DNA of 64,000 bases from Lachnospiraceae bacterium (lineage in GTDB: Bacteria; Bacillota; Clostridia; Lachnospirales; Lachnospiraceae), in NCBI GenBank assembly GCA_017614155.1, contig JAGACK010000040.1:1-64000 (forward strand), read 5' to 3'. How positions within the stretch are numbered: position 1 is the stretch's first letter; the number at the start of each line of letters is the position of its first letter. Below, piece by piece: positions 54,854-63,800 of this stretch. The notes beneath the pieces are model-generated. The model searched no databases, was not told the origin of the DNA, and saw only the letters and a list, made by a program, of their open reading frames with translations. The position numbers and the translations under genes are program-made.

Positions 54854-55978
54854 ATGAAGATTTTTGATGTGGTAAAATTTGACGGTCTTGTCGGAAGGGA
54901 CTGGATCGTATACAAGTTTCCGTCTGAGGGACTGGTCTGGGGCACTCCGCTGATCGTTCAGGAAGGACAGATAGCAATATTTGTCAAGGGCGGTGAAGTG
55001 TATGACCTGATGTATCCCGGGACATATACACTTGAGTCGGCAAACCTTCCCATACTTTCCAAGTTTGTAAATATTCCCTTCGGAGGAAGGTCGCCGTTTA
55101 CAGCTGAAATCTATTTTGTAAATACCACAACAAAGCTTGATATATACTGGGGTACTTCAGATCCCATATCACTTATCGATCCGAAGTATTTTGTAAAGCT
55201 TCGCATACGGGCCTTCGGCCAGATGGGACTGAAGCTTCTCGATCCCGGGCTGTTCTTCCGCGAGCTGATCGGCGGCATGAACAAGGGCGAGATAATAAAA
55301 TATGACAAGGTAAAGGAGTTTTATCGAGGCCTGGTCGTATTAAAGACAAAGTCGGTCATAGCGGAGACCATAATAAATGAGCAGATCTCGGCACTGGAGA
55401 TTTCCGCAAAGCTTGAGGATATTTCGGAAAAATCAAAGGGAAAGCTTGAAGCCGAATTTGAAAGATTCGGTCTGCGAGTGGCAAACTTCTTTGTTGAATC
55501 GATCAACTTCCCGGAGGAAGATTTCGAAAAGATCAATGCGATCCTTGCAAACAAGGCTGAATTTGAGATCATGGGTGACGGGCGCTATGTCACGAAGCGT
55601 TCGTTTGATGTATATCAGAGCGCAGCCGAAAATGAAAACGGTGTGGCAGGCGCTTTCGTTGCCGGTGGCATGGGCTTTGGAATGGGCATGAACATGGGAG
55701 CAAACCTGAACAATCCGGCGTTCAATCCGGCCTATCAGGGCGCTTATCAGGGACAGCCGGCAGCCTATCAGGGACAGCCTGCTCCTTATCAGGGACAGCC
55801 TGCACAGGGCGCAGGGACTTTCAACTGCCCTTCATGCGGCGCGCTGCTTCAGATAGGAACTAAGTTCTGCAATGAGTGCGGCCAGAGACTTCAGCCGGTA
55901 CAGAAGATCTGTCCGAACTGTAATGCGAGTTTACCTGCAGGTTCCAAATTCTGTTCGGAGTGCGGAACCACATTATAA
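54854..55978 (+). CDS. SPFH-domain protein with C-terminal double zinc ribbon
   Basis: A 374 aa cytosolic protein. Residues 1-245 form an SPFH/Band-7-like domain (IVQEGQIAIFVKGGEVYDLMYPGTYTLES) of the group sometimes called virion-core-like, as in Bacillus YdjI. A Gly/Met stretch and YQGQPA repeats (5 units, about 294-325) lead to two zinc ribbons (CPSCGALL ... CNECG and CPNCNASL ... CSECG). Such proteins assemble oligomers at membranes and are linked with stress responses. First gene of a four-gene operon. Confidence 0.85.
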   Translation: MKIFDVVKFDGLVGRDWIVYKFPSEGLVWGTPLIVQEGQIAIFVKGGEVYDLMYPGTYTLESANLPILSKFVNIPFGGRSPFTAEIYFVNTTTKLDIYWGTSDPISLIDPKYFVKLRIRAFGQMGLKLLDPGLFFRELIGGMNKGEIIKYDKVKEFYRGLVVLKTKSVIAETIINEQISALEISAKLEDISEKSKGKLEAEFERFGLRVANFFVESINFPEEDFEKINAILANKAEFEIMGDGRYVTKRSFDVYQSAAENENGVAGAFVAGGMGFGMGMNMGANLNNPAFNPAYQGAYQGQPAAYQGQPAPYQGQPAQGAGTFNCPSCGALLQIGTKFCNECGQRLQPVQKICPNCNASLPAGSKFCSECGTTL

Positions 55979-56006
55979 TATTCAATCAGTCTAAGGAGGA
56001 AGAGCA

Positions 56007-56426
56007 ATGAGTGAAACAACATGCCCGGCTTGCGGGGCAAACATCGGACCTAATGAAACGGAGTGCAAATACTGCGGAGAAAAGATCACAAGGACTGTGA
56101 CACAGAATGCTCAGCCCGCACAGCAGCAGGCAGGGAACGGGATTAATATCCCGCAGAATGTGGTGGATCAGTTCTACTCGGCTCCGGCTGCAAATATCGA
56201 TCCGTCATGGCCTGTAAAGAGCAAGGTGACGGCAGGTCTTCTCGGTATCTTCCTGGGAGGGCTCGGCATCCACAAGTTCTATCTCGGAAAGATCGGTATG
56301 GGGATCCTTTATATTGTATTCTGCTGGACATATATCCCGGCGCTCGTCGGTCTTGTCGAGGGGATCATCTACCTTGCATCCAGCGATGAGAGCTTCCAGC
56401 TCAAAAATCATGTAAGGTTACAATGA
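56007..56426 (+). CDS. Zinc ribbon-TM2 membrane protein
   Basis: A 139 aa protein: N-terminal zinc ribbon (CPACGANIGPNETECKYCG), a Gln-rich linker, then a TM2 domain (GIFLGGLGIHKFYLGKIGMGILYIVF ... ALVGLVEGIIYL). AAGGAGGAAG precedes the ATG. It lies 28 nt after the SPFH gene; the shared zinc ribbons suggest the two proteins meet at the membrane. Confidence 0.88.
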   Translation: MSETTCPACGANIGPNETECKYCGEKITRTVTQNAQPAQQQAGNGINIPQNVVDQFYSAPAANIDPSWPVKSKVTAGLLGIFLGGLGIHKFYLGKIGMGILYIVFCWTYIPALVGLVEGIIYLASSDESFQLKNHVRLQ

Positions 56427-56554
56427 TCCGAAAGGCTAAAAAGGTCATTGCGGTCATATACAGGATCGTCGTATCGCTGATCTTCATATTTGTGCTGTAT
56501 AAGTCATACAGGAAAAACATAGAGAAGGGAGAGTCGTGTGGATATGAGGGATGA
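56423..56554 (+). CDS. Short single-helix membrane protein
   Basis: A 43-codon frame (MIRKAKKVIAVIYRIVVSLIF start) with one hydrophobic helix (8-26) between basic ends. Its ATG overlaps the TGA of the TM2 gene and its end overlaps the DUF4190 gene start by 17 nt, so translation coupling would link all three. Coding status is inferred from this packing only. Confidence 0.5.
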   Translation: MIRKAKKVIAVIYRIVVSLIFIFVLYKSYRKNIEKGESCGYEG

Positions 56555-56840
56555 GAATGATATTCCCGCAGGCGGCAGCGGAAAAGTCAGTCGTATGACG
56601 GAACCTCCGGCATCGGCGCTTGTCGGTTTGGGACTCGGAGTTTTATCCGTGATCTTGTGCTGGCTGCCGGCAGCTGGCATCATATGCGGGATTATCGGTA
56701 TTACGGCTGCAAGTATCAGCCTTATGAAGCTGAGGTCAGGCTTTGGGATAGGTGGTCTGGTTACTTCTATCATAGGAACAGTCCTGTCTATAATTTTTGC
56801 GGTTGTTGAATTGTTCGGCTTCCTGCAGTTCATGAAATGA
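56538..56840 (+). CDS. DUF4190-type small membrane protein
   Basis: A 100 aa protein with two or three helices (ALVGLGLGVLSVILCW, IICGIIGITAASISL, GGLVTSIIGTVLSIIFAV), the DUF4190 pattern. I chose the GTG at 56538, 5 nt after AAGGGAG; an ATG at 56544 is possible. Last gene of the operon, followed by a terminator. Confidence 0.78.
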   Translation: MDMRDENDIPAGGSGKVSRMTEPPASALVGLGLGVLSVILCWLPAAGIICGIIGITAASISLMKLRSGFGIGGLVTSIIGTVLSIIFAVVELFGFLQFMK

Positions 56841-56860
56841 GTTTTTGTTATGAATAAATG

Positions 56861-56906
56861 CCCGCGGTTTCTGATGGAGTTTATCTGAAATCGCGGGACT
56901 GTTTTT
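56861..56906 (+). terminator. Terminator of the SPFH operon
   Basis: Arms CCCGCGGTTTC (56861-56871) and GAAATCGCGGG (56887-56897) pair with one G-U, then ACTGTTTTT. Confidence 0.75.
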
Positions 56907-56935
56907 ATAACAGGCAGACATATCATTAAAGTACA

Positions 56936-57730
56936 ATGATCAAAAAAATACGGAATTTTGACCTGAAAAGCATTGTCGATTCCGGACAGTGTTTCAGAAT
57001 GAAGATGACGGATGAAGATCATGCCGTCAATATCGCGATGGGAAAGGTGCTCGAGATAAGACATATCGGATCGGACACCTTTGAGTTTGACTGCTCCGAA
57101 GAAGAGTTCAATGATATCTGGTCTTCTTATTATGATCTTGAAACGGATTATGACAGTTTTATAAGATCGATCAAAGAGGAGGACACCTTTCTTAAAAATG
57201 CGGCTTCTGCAAGCAGCGGCATCAGGATACTGCGCCAGGATCCGTTTGAGATGCTCATCTCTTTTATTATCTCACAGCGAAAGAGCATACCGGCCATTCG
57301 TTCCAGCGTGGAAAAGCTTTGCAGGCTGTGCGGAAATGAGATAAGGGACGGGATTTATTCTTTTCCGGAGCCGAAGTCGCTGTCCCAGCTTTCTGATGTC
57401 GATCTGGCTTCCTGTTCCCTGGGATACAGGGCAGGTTATGTCAGGGAGGCGGCTTTAAGCGTGTACAGGGGAGACCTGAACATGGAAAAGCTGGCCACGC
57501 TTTCGGATGAGGATCTTTTTGAGGCGCTCGTTTCCGTCAGAGGAGTAGGAAAGAAGGTGGCAAACTGCGTTATGCTTTTCGGATTTCACAGGATAAATGC
57601 GTTTCCGGTGGATGTCTGGATGCAGAGGGTGGCGGACGAGCATTACGGCGGAAGGTTCCCGGTTGAAAGCTATGAAGGCTATGCCGGGGTGATGCAGCAG
57701 TATATGTTTTTTTACAGGAGAGGCCGATGA
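56936..57730 (+). CDS. ogg: 8-oxoguanine DNA glycosylase (OGG1-type, HhH-GPD)
   Basis: A 264 aa repair glycosylase/lyase. The N-terminal OGG fold has SGQCFRMK; the catalytic Lys is in SQRKSIPAIR (Lys116), the helix-hairpin-helix is VRGVGKKVANCVMLF (201-215) and the catalytic Asp is in FPVDVWMQR (Asp226). It excises oxidised guanine opposite C. The stop overlaps the start of pgeF (ATGA). Confidence 0.9.
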   Translation: MIKKIRNFDLKSIVDSGQCFRMKMTDEDHAVNIAMGKVLEIRHIGSDTFEFDCSEEEFNDIWSSYYDLETDYDSFIRSIKEEDTFLKNAASASSGIRILRQDPFEMLISFIISQRKSIPAIRSSVEKLCRLCGNEIRDGIYSFPEPKSLSQLSDVDLASCSLGYRAGYVREAALSVYRGDLNMEKLATLSDEDLFEALVSVRGVGKKVANCVMLFGFHRINAFPVDVWMQRVADEHYGGRFPVESYEGYAGVMQQYMFFYRRGR

Positions 57731-58590
57731 CTGTAAAATATCTGGCAGGAAGAGGAAGGAGCACCGACCTTGTAGAAAGGCCCGGGAAAGCGCCCTATAT
57801 TTCGATCCGCCCGTTTGCGGACATGGAGAATATCGTTGCTGCCTTTTCGGTAAGGCAGGGCGGTGTCAGCGGGGGTATCTATGAGAGCATGAATCTGGCT
57901 TTCGGCCGCGGTGACGATCCCGAAAATGTGAAAAGAAATTACGCGATCTTTGGAGAGTCGATCGGTGTTGCGCCTGAGAATATGGTCTATGCGCACCAGA
58001 CACATACCTCGAATGTGATGAAGGTCACAAAGGAGCATTGTGGTATGGGCATAATAAAAGAGAGGACTTTTTCGGATGTTGATGCCCTGATCACCAATGA
58101 GCCCGGAGTCTGTCTTGTCACGGGTCATGCGGACTGCCTGCCGATTTATCTTGTCGACCGGCGCAATAATGCCATAGGACTGGCCCACGCAGGCTGGCGC
58201 GGGACAGCAAAGGATATTGCCGGAAATATGATCAGGATGATGGCTGACCGGTTCGGGACGGATCCAAAGGATCTGACAGGCTTTATAGGCCCCGGTATCT
58301 GCAGGGACCATTATGAAGTAGGAGAGGATGTTGAAAAGGAGTTCGAGCACAGATACGGGCCGGTGAAGCGTTCTCATATTCTGAAGAAAATACAGTCTGA
58401 CGGTACAGAGCCAAAGTATCTGCTGAACCTTCACATGGCAAATTATTATAATATGAACCTGGCCGGGATGGCCATGGAAGATATCTACATGAGCGATGTC
58501 TGTACCTTCTGCAATCCGGACCTTTTCTTTTCGCACAGATATACTAAAGGGCAGCGCGGGGGGATGTGCGCATTTCTCATGATCAGGTAA
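57727..58590 (+). CDS. pgeF: Laccase-domain protein PgeF/YfiH (DUF152)
   Basis: A 287 aa protein with the YfiH metal site: AFSVRQGGVS, HQTHTSNV, TGHADCLPIYLVD (Cys/His) and LAHAGWRGTAKDI. Known activities in the family are purine nucleoside phosphorylase/adenosine deaminase and peptidoglycan-precursor editing. Coupled to the glycosylase gene by a 4-nt overlap. Confidence 0.9.
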   Translation: MTVKYLAGRGRSTDLVERPGKAPYISIRPFADMENIVAAFSVRQGGVSGGIYESMNLAFGRGDDPENVKRNYAIFGESIGVAPENMVYAHQTHTSNVMKVTKEHCGMGIIKERTFSDVDALITNEPGVCLVTGHADCLPIYLVDRRNNAIGLAHAGWRGTAKDIAGNMIRMMADRFGTDPKDLTGFIGPGICRDHYEVGEDVEKEFEHRYGPVKRSHILKKIQSDGTEPKYLLNLHMANYYNMNLAGMAMEDIYMSDVCTFCNPDLFFSHRYTKGQRGGMCAFLMIR

Positions 58591-58612
58591 GCCGGGGGCG
58601 TATCTCCGGCTT
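58589..58612 (+). terminator. Weak terminator after pgeF
   Basis: AAGCCGG (58589-58595) / CCGGCTT (58606-58612), 10-nt loop, followed only by GTACTTTGGTTT; the stop codon is in the stem. Confidence 0.4.
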
Positions 58613-58650
58613 GTACTTTGGTTTACATAAAATAGGAAGCTTGCGCCTGC

Positions 58651-59481
58651 TCAGGGGAGCATATTCGGTATCTCCTTGAGGGCGGGTTCGAAGTTTACGC
58701 CATACCAGCGTCTGTCGGGATCATGGACGGTATAGCGTATGCAAAGACTTGTGAAATCCACTGCGTTTTTGACAGCTCTGTCAAGATCGGCGCCCCTGAC
58801 CATGGAACCTGTGACAACAGACGAGAAAATGTCTCCGGTGCCGTGGAAATTCTGCAGGAAGCGTTCGTTATAATGAAAATAGCACTCGTTTTTTTCTGAA
58901 TCAAAGCCTGCTGCGCCGAGCTCGTTGGTTCCGGCGCTGATGCCGGTGATGATGACCTTCGGACATCCCAGGCTGCTTAAACCCTTAAGCGTTTGTATTA
59001 TACGGTCCCTTGTAAAGGAAGAAGGATCATATTCCTCGTCCAGGAGGAGACAGCTCTCGGTAAGATTTGGAATGATAACATCTGCTTTTTTGACAAGCTT
59101 TTTCATGCTCTGCGCAAAGCCGTCAGGAAAACCTGTATAGAGGGAACCGTTATCTGCCATGGCAGGATCGACTACTGTCAGAGATTCGCTTCCGAAGTCG
59201 TCAAAGAACTCTGATACGAGATCGATCTGGTGCTCAGACCCCATATATCCGGTATAAATAGCATCAAAACACTCGTTATCATTCTTCCATTCCGCGGCGA
59301 TCTGCGGTATCTCTTCAGTGAGATCCCTGAAATAGAAATGATCGAAGGCTGTATGCTGAGAAAGGACGGCTGTTGGAATAACAGCCGTTTCTACTTCGAA
59401 AGCCGATATGATGGGAAGAGCCACCGTAAGCGAGCATCTTCCGATGCAGGAAATATCCTGGATGGTCAGTACTCTTTTCAT
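58651..59481 (-). CDS. Pyridoxamine kinase-like protein (PdxY/PdxK group)
   Basis: A 276 aa ribokinase-superfamily kinase salvaging B6 vitamers. QDISCIGRCSLTVALPIISAFEVE is the substrate-binding start; the catalytic Asp is in FHGTGDIFSS; the ATP site includes VIITGISAG. Convergent with pgeF. Confidence 0.85.
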   Translation of the reverse strand: MKRVLTIQDISCIGRCSLTVALPIISAFEVETAVIPTAVLSQHTAFDHFYFRDLTEEIPQIAAEWKNDNECFDAIYTGYMGSEHQIDLVSEFFDDFGSESLTVVDPAMADNGSLYTGFPDGFAQSMKKLVKKADVIIPNLTESCLLLDEEYDPSSFTRDRIIQTLKGLSSLGCPKVIITGISAGTNELGAAGFDSEKNECYFHYNERFLQNFHGTGDIFSSVVTGSMVRGADLDRAVKNAVDFTSLCIRYTVHDPDRRWYGVNFEPALKEIPNMLP

Positions 59482-59520
59482 GATCAGGTTTATTGCGGAA
59501 CCGCGGTTGAAAGCCGGTTA

Positions 59521-60351
59521 TCAGTAGTGCACGATCACCGGTGTGCCGATATTGACCGAAGCATACAATGCTTCGGCAGTAGCACGGGGCATGTTCACGC
59601 ATCCGTGCGATCCGTTTGTCTTGTAGATGTTTCCACCGAAGGCGCCTCTCCAGCTTGCGTCGTGAAGTCCGTAGCCGCCGTAAAAGGGCATCCAGTATTT
59701 CACGAAAGCCGAATAGCCCGGACCCTTGAGGGTCCTGTTGGTTGCCTTGCTGTATATTGAATAGGTTCCCACGGGCGTTCCGTGGTTTTTGGAGGTGTTC
59801 CCTGTGACGATTTCGGAGATCAGGGCTGCTGAGCCGTTTACGAAGTATACCAGCTGCTGGTTTGTCAGGTTCACATCGACATAGGTTCCGCCTCCGATCG
59901 AAGGATCTGCCGTGACAGCAGGAGCTGCGGGCGCATCAGGCACGACAGCGGTCTTGCTGACAGTCATGGCAGGGATATGGGACGGATCAAAGGTCCCGGC
60001 TGTGATCGCCCTGACCAGATAATTGACCTCGGCCTGCCGGTTCATTGCGGTCACGCCGGGGACTTCATAAAGAGAAGCGAGTGAATTGACAAAATTTGTT
60101 ACGGCCACGCGGTCGGCCGAAAAATTGCCTGCTGCATTGACTGCAAAGGAGCCGTCGGGGTTTTTTGCCAAAAGAGTGGTCATGGCATTCTGGTCGAGGT
60201 TGAACAGCTGATTCTTTCCGGCCGGTATCGTATAACCGCTGAAATTATATGTTACGGCAGCCACAGGCTGTGCAAAGACATCGGCCGGTCTTATTATCAT
60301 GCCAAACAAAATGAACGCGGCTGCCGCCGATATCCGTAAAAACCTCTTCAT
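59521..60351 (-). CDS. L,D-transpeptidase (YkuD domain)
   Basis: A 276 aa exported enzyme with signal peptide (1-27, ending VFAQP). The YkuD domain (about 155-276) has YVDVNLTNQQLVYFVNG and the catalytic HGCVNMPRATAEAL. The segment before it may be a peptidoglycan-interaction domain. It makes 3-3 cross-links or attaches proteins to stem peptides. GGAGG precedes the ATG. Confidence 0.9.
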   Translation of the reverse strand: MKRFLRISAAAAFILFGMIIRPADVFAQPVAAVTYNFSGYTIPAGKNQLFNLDQNAMTTLLAKNPDGSFAVNAAGNFSADRVAVTNFVNSLASLYEVPGVTAMNRQAEVNYLVRAITAGTFDPSHIPAMTVSKTAVVPDAPAAPAVTADPSIGGGTYVDVNLTNQQLVYFVNGSAALISEIVTGNTSKNHGTPVGTYSIYSKATNRTLKGPGYSAFVKYWMPFYGGYGLHDASWRGAFGGNIYKTNGSHGCVNMPRATAEALYASVNIGTPVIVHY

Positions 60352-60393
60352 AACTGTAAACCTCCAAAAAACAGATCATGGTAACAATGAAAC

Positions 60394-60422
60394 ATTATAG
60401 TTAAGAGGCCTTAAAAAAGCAA
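60394..60422 (-). promoter_or_regulatory. Promoter of the L,D-transpeptidase gene
   Basis: On the minus strand TTGCTT (60422-60417), 17 nt, TATAAT (60399-60394). Confidence 0.65.
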
Positions 60423-60440
60423 GGCGGCGTAAGCATCTCA

Positions 60441-60470
60441 TTGACGCAGATCGTGACTCTGTGCTAAAAT
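60441..60470 (+). promoter_or_regulatory. Promoter of the suf operon
   Basis: TTGACG (60441-60446), 18-nt spacer, TAAAAT (60465-60470), about 40 bp before the sufC ATG. No IscR/SufR-like palindrome is evident. Confidence 0.6.
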
Positions 60471-60506
60471 CTTGCGGTAAACTCAGGATACAAAGGGAGA
60501 GAAAAA

Positions 60507-61244
60507 ATGGCTTTGCTTGAGATAAAAAATCTGTGTGTGAGCGTGGATGACAATGCGATCCTTGATAATATAAACCTGAACATCGGCAGGGGCGAGACGC
60601 ATGTTCTCATGGGGCCTAACGGCGCCGGAAAATCCACGCTTGGCAATGCGCTCATGGGAAATCCCGCATATAAGATAACTTCAGGAAATATATATTTCAA
60701 TGGCCTCGATATCAAAGAGGAGAGCGCCGACAAGAGGGCAAAGGCGGGCATGTTCATGTCCTTCCAGAATCCGCTTGAGGTTCCGGGGATCAACCTTTCT
60801 TCCTTTATCAGAAATGCGATCGCAGTGCAGACCGGACAAAAGATCAGATTCTCACAGTTTCGGCAGGACCTGGCAAAGAATATGGAACTGCTGAACTTTG
60901 ATCCGTCATATAAGGACAGGGATCTGAATGTAGGGTTTTCGGGCGGAGAAAAGAAAAAGGCGGAGATACTCCAGCTGCTGATGCTGAAACCAAAGTTCGC
61001 GATTCTTGACGAGACCGATTCGGGACTCGATGTTGATGCGGTAAGGACCGTGTCTGAGGGGATCAGGGAGTATCAGAAATACGAGGACGGAGCGCTCCTT
61101 ATTATAACTCATTCTACCAGGATACTGGAATCGCTTCATGTTGACAGGACCCATATCCTCGTTAAGGGAAGGATCGCCGAAAGCGGCGACGGATCACTGG
61201 TTGAAAAGATCAACGAAAACGGATTTGAGAAATATCTGGACTGA
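60507..61244 (+). CDS. sufC: Fe-S cluster assembly ATPase SufC
   Basis: A 245 aa soluble ABC ATPase energising the SufBCD scaffold. Walker A GPNGAGKST, signature FSGGEKKKAEI, Walker B FAILDETDSGLD and H-loop THSTRI are intact. Good AAGGGAGA site before the ATG. Confidence 0.95.
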   Translation: MALLEIKNLCVSVDDNAILDNINLNIGRGETHVLMGPNGAGKSTLGNALMGNPAYKITSGNIYFNGLDIKEESADKRAKAGMFMSFQNPLEVPGINLSSFIRNAIAVQTGQKIRFSQFRQDLAKNMELLNFDPSYKDRDLNVGFSGGEKKKAEILQLLMLKPKFAILDETDSGLDVDAVRTVSEGIREYQKYEDGALLIITHSTRILESLHVDRTHILVKGRIAESGDGSLVEKINENGFEKYLD

Positions 61245-61272
61245 CGAAAGGTCAGGACCGGGAGCAGCATAA

Positions 61273-62682
61273 ATGGAAAAAGAAAGAACCGAAGTCAATG
61301 ACATAGACAGGAGCATATATGATTTCAAAGACTCCGAAGAGGACTTCTACAGGGTAAAGGAAGGCCTTACTCCGGCAATAGTGGATCAGATTTCAAAGGA
61401 AAAGCATGATCCCGAATGGATGAGACAGTTCCGACAGAAGAGCCTTGAGATCTACGAAAAGCTCCGGGTTCCCGACTGGGGACCTGATATCAGCGGACTC
61501 AACATGGATGACATAGTTACCTATGTGCGCCCGAACACAAAGATGAGCGCAAAGTGGGAAGAAGTACCGGAGGATATCAGGAATACTTTTGAAAGGCTGG
61601 GAATACCCCAGGCTGAAAGAGAGAGCCTGGCGGGAGTGGGAGCCCAGTACGACAGCGAACTTGTATACCACAATGTCAAGGATGAAGTAAGCAAAACCGG
61701 TGTTGTTTATACCGATATGGAAAGCGCCCTGACCGGGGAATATGAGCAGATGGTGAAAGACCACTTCATGAAGCTCGTCCCGCCTTCAGATCACAAATTC
61801 GCGGCGCTGCACGGAGCCGTCTGGTCAGGGGGATCCTTTGTTTATGTGCCGCCGGGAGTGAAGCTTGACATACCGCTGCAGTCTTATTTCAGGCTTAATG
61901 CTGCGGGGGCGGGGCAGTTTGAGCATACGCTGATCATAGTATCGGAGGGCGCGGACCTTCACTTCATCGAGGGCTGCTCTGCGCCGAAATACAATGTCGC
62001 CAATCTTCATGCGGGCTGCGTGGAACTGTATGTCGGAAAAAATGCGCGCCTGCGCTATTCGACCATAGAGAACTGGTCAAAGAATATGTACAATCTGAAC
62101 ACCAAGCGCGCCATATGTGAGGAGGGGGCCTCTATAGAGTGGGTATCGGGATCCTTTGGATCTCATGTGTCCTATCTTTATCCTTCGAGCATCCTCAAAG
62201 GAGACGATTCTCATGCCGAATTTACCGGCATCACCTTTGCAGGCAGGGGACAGAATCTTGACACGGGCGCCAAGATGTTCCACATGGGAAAGAATACATC
62301 TTCTTTTATTAATACAAAATCAATATCAAAGGATGGCGGCATCAGCACCTACAGAAGTTCCGTGACGGTCATGCCCGGCGCCGAGAACGCAAAAGCTTCC
62401 GTATCATGCGCATCACTGATGCTTGATGATATCTCAAGATCCGACACTATACCGGCCATGGATATCAGAACGGACAAAGCGGATATCGGGCATGAGGCAA
62501 AGATAGGCAGGATCAGCGATGATGCGGTCTTTTATCTGATGAGCAGGGGGATCAGCGAGGAGGAAGCAAAAGCGATGATAGTCTCGGGCTTTGCAGATCC
62601 TGTTTCAAAAGAACTGCCGCTTGAATACGCCGTTGAGATGAACAATCTCATCAGGCTGGAAATGAAAGGAGCCATCGGCTGA
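61273..62682 (+). CDS. sufB: Fe-S cluster scaffold SufB
   Basis: A 469 aa beta-helix scaffold: LEIYEKLRVPDWGPD near the start, VYVPPGVKLDIPLQSYFR, CSAPKYNVANLHAGCVEL, and the C-terminal HEAKIGRISDDAVFYLMSRGISEEEAK. It builds clusters with SufC and SufD. Starts 28 nt after sufC and overlaps sufD by 1 nt. Confidence 0.95.
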   Translation: MEKERTEVNDIDRSIYDFKDSEEDFYRVKEGLTPAIVDQISKEKHDPEWMRQFRQKSLEIYEKLRVPDWGPDISGLNMDDIVTYVRPNTKMSAKWEEVPEDIRNTFERLGIPQAERESLAGVGAQYDSELVYHNVKDEVSKTGVVYTDMESALTGEYEQMVKDHFMKLVPPSDHKFAALHGAVWSGGSFVYVPPGVKLDIPLQSYFRLNAAGAGQFEHTLIIVSEGADLHFIEGCSAPKYNVANLHAGCVELYVGKNARLRYSTIENWSKNMYNLNTKRAICEEGASIEWVSGSFGSHVSYLYPSSILKGDDSHAEFTGITFAGRGQNLDTGAKMFHMGKNTSSFINTKSISKDGGISTYRSSVTVMPGAENAKASVSCASLMLDDISRSDTIPAMDIRTDKADIGHEAKIGRISDDAVFYLMSRGISEEEAKAMIVSGFADPVSKELPLEYAVEMNNLIRLEMKGAIG

Positions 62683-63800
62683 TGGAAAAGAAGGATCTGA
62701 AGGTTAACATAAATCCGATGCCGACGCTCACGTGGAATTTTCTGAAGCTGAACGGAGCTGATGTTAATGAGACCATAGATTTCAACGGCAGGGGAAAGAG
62801 CACCCTACACAACATCCCGTCAAAGGTTGTAGTCAGCAGCGGCTCGTGTGAAGAATGCGGTGAATGCGACACGGCATTCTATGAGGATATCCACAGGATG
62901 GACACCGGGCTCGGAAAAGAGGCAGACGGTTTTTTTGAGGAAAACTGTGACGGGATACTTCATGTGCGGTCAAAGAAGAACGCGCGGATAACGGAGCCTC
63001 TGTGCATCAGCTACAGCTTTGAAGACAGGGATTCAAACGCTGTCAGACAGGAGATCATAGCGGAGGAGGGCAGCACGCTTACCGTGATCATGGATCAGAC
63101 CTCGGGCAGGAAGGATTCGGGATTTTTTGCGGTGCAGACAAAACTCAAAGCCTGTCGGAATGCTGAGATCCGTTTTGTCGGGATATCCCTTTTGGGAGAC
63201 GGCTTCCTTCATCTTGACGGGATTGCGGCTCTTGCTGAAGAAGGCGCAAGGATTGAGCTGATACAGATGGAACTGGGAAGCGCAAAAAGCTATGTCGGGG
63301 TCAATGTCGATCTTGCAGGCAGGGGGAGCAGTTTTGACGGGAATGCAGCCTTCCTGCGCCTGAACGACCAGATGCTTGACATGAATTATTATATAGGACA
63401 CCGCGGGAAGAGATCGGAGAGCAGCCTGAATGTCAAAGGCGCGCTGCGGGATCGAGCGGTCAAGAATTTCAGGGGCATCATAGACCTGAAGCATGGGGCA
63501 AAGGGGGCAAAGGGCAACGAACAGGAGGAAACCCTGCTCCTGTCGGAGGGTGTCCATAATAAGACCCTGCCGGTCATCCTCTGTGATGAAGATGATGTGG
63601 AGGGAAGTCACGGAGCCACCATCGGCCGCCTTTCGCGCGAGATGCTTTTTTACATGCAGAGCAGGGGATTTTCCGAGCATGAGGCGGAAGTCCTCATGGC
63701 AAAGGGACAGCTGAACTTTGTCAGGGATCTCATAGGGGATGAAAAGAGCATAGGCAGGATCCAGCATTATACAGAGGAGGTATTCGGGGATGACAGATAA
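62682..63800 (+). CDS. sufD: Fe-S assembly protein SufD
   Basis: A 372 aa SufB-related protein: MPTLTWNFLKLNG at the start, a Cys-rich SGSCEECGECD segment (about 52-62) that is unusual for SufD, and the C-terminal HGATIGRLSREMLFYMQSRGFSEHEAE. Stop and start overlap sufB by 1 nt and sufS by 11 nt. Confidence 0.92.
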   Translation: MEKKDLKVNINPMPTLTWNFLKLNGADVNETIDFNGRGKSTLHNIPSKVVVSSGSCEECGECDTAFYEDIHRMDTGLGKEADGFFEENCDGILHVRSKKNARITEPLCISYSFEDRDSNAVRQEIIAEEGSTLTVIMDQTSGRKDSGFFAVQTKLKACRNAEIRFVGISLLGDGFLHLDGIAALAEEGARIELIQMELGSAKSYVGVNVDLAGRGSSFDGNAAFLRLNDQMLDMNYYIGHRGKRSESSLNVKGALRDRAVKNFRGIIDLKHGAKGAKGNEQEETLLLSEGVHNKTLPVILCDEDDVEGSHGATIGRLSREMLFYMQSRGFSEHEAEVLMAKGQLNFVRDLIGDEKSIGRIQHYTEEVFGDDR

